Position numbers and translations under genes: made by a program. Below are positions 5,873-7,052 of a stretch of DNA of 7,052 bases, in pieces; positions within the stretch are counted from its first letter, which is position 1; every line of letters begins with the position of its first letter. The stretch comes from Myxococcales bacterium. Its GTDB lineage: Bacteria > Myxococcota > Myxococcia > Myxococcales > Anaeromyxobacteraceae. The notes under the pieces are model-generated. The model searched no databases. It was not told where the DNA came from and was given only the letters and a program-made list of their open reading frames with translations. Where the stretch lies: assembly GCA_021848865.1 (NCBI GenBank), contig JAJZTO010000143.1, forward strand, positions 1 through 7,052, read 5' to 3'.

Positions 5873-6560
5873 GGTGAACGACCTCCACGCCTTCTACGGC
5901 AAGAGCCACGTCCTCCACGGGGTCCACCTCTCCGTGGGCGCGGGGGAGATCGTCGCCCTGCTCGGGCGCAACGGCGTGGGGCGCTCCACCACCGTGAAGG
6001 CGGTGATGGGCCAGGTGACCGCCACCGGGAGCGTCCGCTTCCAGGGCCGCGAGATCCTGGGCCTGAAGGCCCACCAGATCGCCCGCCGCGGCCTGGGCTG
6101 GGTGCCCGAGGACCGCGCCATCTTCCAGGACCTCACCGTCCGCCAGAACCTCGAGCTCGGCCTCAAGGGCAAGCGCGAGTCGGCCCGCTGGGGGATGAAG
6201 GACGTCTTCGCCCTCTTCCCCCAGCTCGAGCAGCGCGCCGACACCCCCGCCGGCGTCCTCTCCGGCGGCGAGCAGCAGATGCTCACCCTCTGCCGGACCC
6301 TGATGGGCGACCCGCAGCTGGTGATGATCGACGAGCCCACCGAGGGGCTCGCCCCCAAGATCGTCGAGCAGGTCGGCGCCTTCCTCGGGGAGATCGCCCG
6401 CCGCGGCGTCGCGGTCCTGCTCGTCGAGCAGAAGCTCGACATCGCCCTCGACATCTCCCGTCGCCTCTACGTCATGGGCCACGGCCGCATCGTCTTCCAG
6501 GGCACCCCCCAGGAGCTCCGGGGCAACGACGCCGTCCGCAAGGAGTGGCTCGAGGTGTAG
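5865..6560 (+). CDS. livF: HAAT-family ATPase, LivF-like, with Arg in Walker A
   Basis: A 231-residue ATP-binding subunit, of normal LivF length. It starts at ATG 5865, inside the last codons of livG (8-base overlap). The domain order is normal: A-loop Tyr11; Walker A GRNGVGRST (34-42); WVPEDR (Glu82 at the Q-loop position, where LivF proteins have VPEGR); signature LSGGEQ (132-137); Walker B MIDEP with Asp156 and Glu157; and VEQK with Gln189 at the switch-His position. Gln there is usual for LivF. The Walker A Lys is replaced by Arg40 (codon CGC within 5980-5985), which is unusual. Everything else is intact, codon use matches the neighbours, and the frame is continuous, so this is a functional variant rather than decay. 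It most likely carries one half of a weakened ATP site together with LivG. Confidence 0.93.
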   Translation: MLEVNDLHAFYGKSHVLHGVHLSVGAGEIVALLGRNGVGRSTTVKAVMGQVTATGSVRFQGREILGLKAHQIARRGLGWVPEDRAIFQDLTVRQNLELGLKGKRESARWGMKDVFALFPQLEQRADTPAGVLSGGEQQMLTLCRTLMGDPQLVMIDEPTEGLAPKIVEQVGAFLGEIARRGVAVLLVEQKLDIALDISRRLYVMGHGRIVFQGTPQELRGNDAVRKEWLEV

Positions 6561-6585
6561 CCCCCACCGCGACCGGACCGCTCCC

Positions 6586-7052
6586 GTGACCACTCCCTTC
6601 GTCAACCGGCGCGACCTCGCCTTCCAGCTCTTCGAGGCGCTGGACGTGGAGGCGCTCACCGCGCGCCCCCGCTTCGCCGACCACTCGCGCGACACCTTCC
6701 TCTCGGCCCTGGACGCCGCCCTGGCCATCGCCGCGGAGAAGTTCGCCCCCCACAACCGCGCCGCCGACGAGCACGAGCCCACCCTGGAGGGCGGGCGGGT
6801 GCGGCTCCTCCCGGCGGTGAAGGAGGCGCTCGACGCCTACGTCGAGGCCGGCTTCCTCTCCGCGGCGCGGGACTACCAGGTGGGCGGGATGCAGCTGCCC
6901 TGCACCGTCTCGCGGGCCTGCCAGGCGGTGTTCTCGGCCGCCAACGCCGCCACCACCTCCTACGTCTCGCTCACCGCGGCCAACGCCAACCTCCTCGCCG
7001 CCTTCGGCACCGAGGCGCAGAAGCGCCGCTGGCTCCCGCACCTCAGATCGGA
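6586..7052 (+). CDS. Acyl-CoA dehydrogenase, N-terminal part (3' end cut by window)
   Basis: An open frame with no stop runs from GTG 6586 to the window end (155 complete codons). It begins MTTPFVNRRDLAFQLFEALD and is a flavin-dependent acyl-CoA dehydrogenase N-terminal domain. A helical opening (about 35-60, ALAIAAEKFAPHNR) is followed by EAGFLSAARDYQVGGMQLP (about 88-106) and the family hallmark FGTEAQKRRWLP (140-151). The complete enzyme should be about 600 residues, so roughly three quarters is missing, including the FAD and catalytic Glu regions. It would catalyse alpha,beta-dehydrogenation of an acyl-CoA in the cytosol. It starts 25 bases after livF with no terminator between them, so it is probably co-transcribed and may act on the imported compound after CoA activation. 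No good Shine-Dalgarno is seen, so the start rests on the sequence of the N-terminus. The last residues after WLPHL may be artefactual. Confidence 0.88.
   Translation, partial: MTTPFVNRRDLAFQLFEALDVEALTARPRFADHSRDTFLSALDAALAIAAEKFAPHNRAADEHEPTLEGGRVRLLPAVKEALDAYVEAGFLSAARDYQVGGMQLPCTVSRACQAVFSAANAATTSYVSLTAANANLLAAFGTEAQKRRWLPHLRS
7045..7052 (+). other. Possible residual Illumina adapter at the window end
   Basis: The final eight bases are AGATCGGA, identical to the first eight bases of the standard TruSeq adapter. They put an in-frame AGA codon in the dehydrogenase, the only one I found in any gene of this GC-rich window. They also give WLPHLRS where this family usually continues with something like WLPPML. 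This suggests an untrimmed contig end, but eight bases cannot prove it. Confidence 0.55.

Noticed and set aside
5980..5985. The Arg codon in LivF Walker A as a sequencing error or sign of a pseudogene
   Set aside because: The frame is intact, the codon is the typical CGC, all other ATPase motifs are present, and LivG carries a matching change in the same composite site. A functional variant is more likely.
5787..7041. Overlapping minus-strand open frames opposite livF and the acyl-CoA dehydrogenase
   Set aside because: Both cover genes with clear motifs on the + strand and themselves show only low-complexity composition.

Overview
The window is very GC-rich, clearly above 70% by eye, with third codon positions almost all G or C. 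Every credible gene is on the + strand and the genes are tightly packed. This fits a high-GC proteobacterium in the broad sense, such as an Anaeromyxobacter-like Myxococcota or a high-GC Betaproteobacterium. There is no rRNA gene or taxon marker, so this placement is an inference. I saw no mobile elements, CRISPR arrays, tRNAs or integration sites.

Layout. (1) 1-520: the 3' two-thirds of a YdfG-like short-chain dehydrogenase. (2) 521-628: a spacer with a GC hairpin. (3) 629-1417: a metallo-beta-lactamase-fold hydrolase of the UPF0173 type, here with an export signal, followed closely by a strong hairpin. (4) 1418-1613: a 196-base leader with a weak candidate promoter, which separates the first two genes from the operon. 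(5) 1614-6560: a complete HAAT-type (LivKHMGF-like) ABC importer. It has a periplasmic binding protein, then two permeases and two ATPases whose reading frames overlap by 4, 4 and 8 bases. (6) 6586-7052: the start of an acyl-CoA dehydrogenase, cut by the end of the window.

How the genes work together. The binding protein should capture a small ligand in the periplasm. LivH and LivM form the membrane channel, and LivG and LivF power it. The flavoenzyme starts 25 bases after livF and is probably co-transcribed. Aligned by eye, the binding protein has lost residues that hold the alpha-amino and carboxylate groups in E. coli LivJ/LivK. The dehydrogenase partner also points to an acyl or carboxylic-acid substrate rather than leucine, isoleucine or valine.

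The most interesting point is in the ATPase pair. LivF has Arg instead of Lys in Walker A and Gln at the switch-His position. LivG has Ala instead of the key Gly in the ABC signature. In an ABC dimer these three residues fall in the same composite ATP site, while the other site looks fully consensus. LivM also has a roughly 100-residue C-terminal extension with two more predicted membrane segments. Together these suggest a distinct subfamily of HAAT importers with one weakened ATP site. The last eight bases match the start of the common Illumina TruSeq adapter and contain the only in-frame AGA codon I found, so the extreme 3' end may be artefactual.
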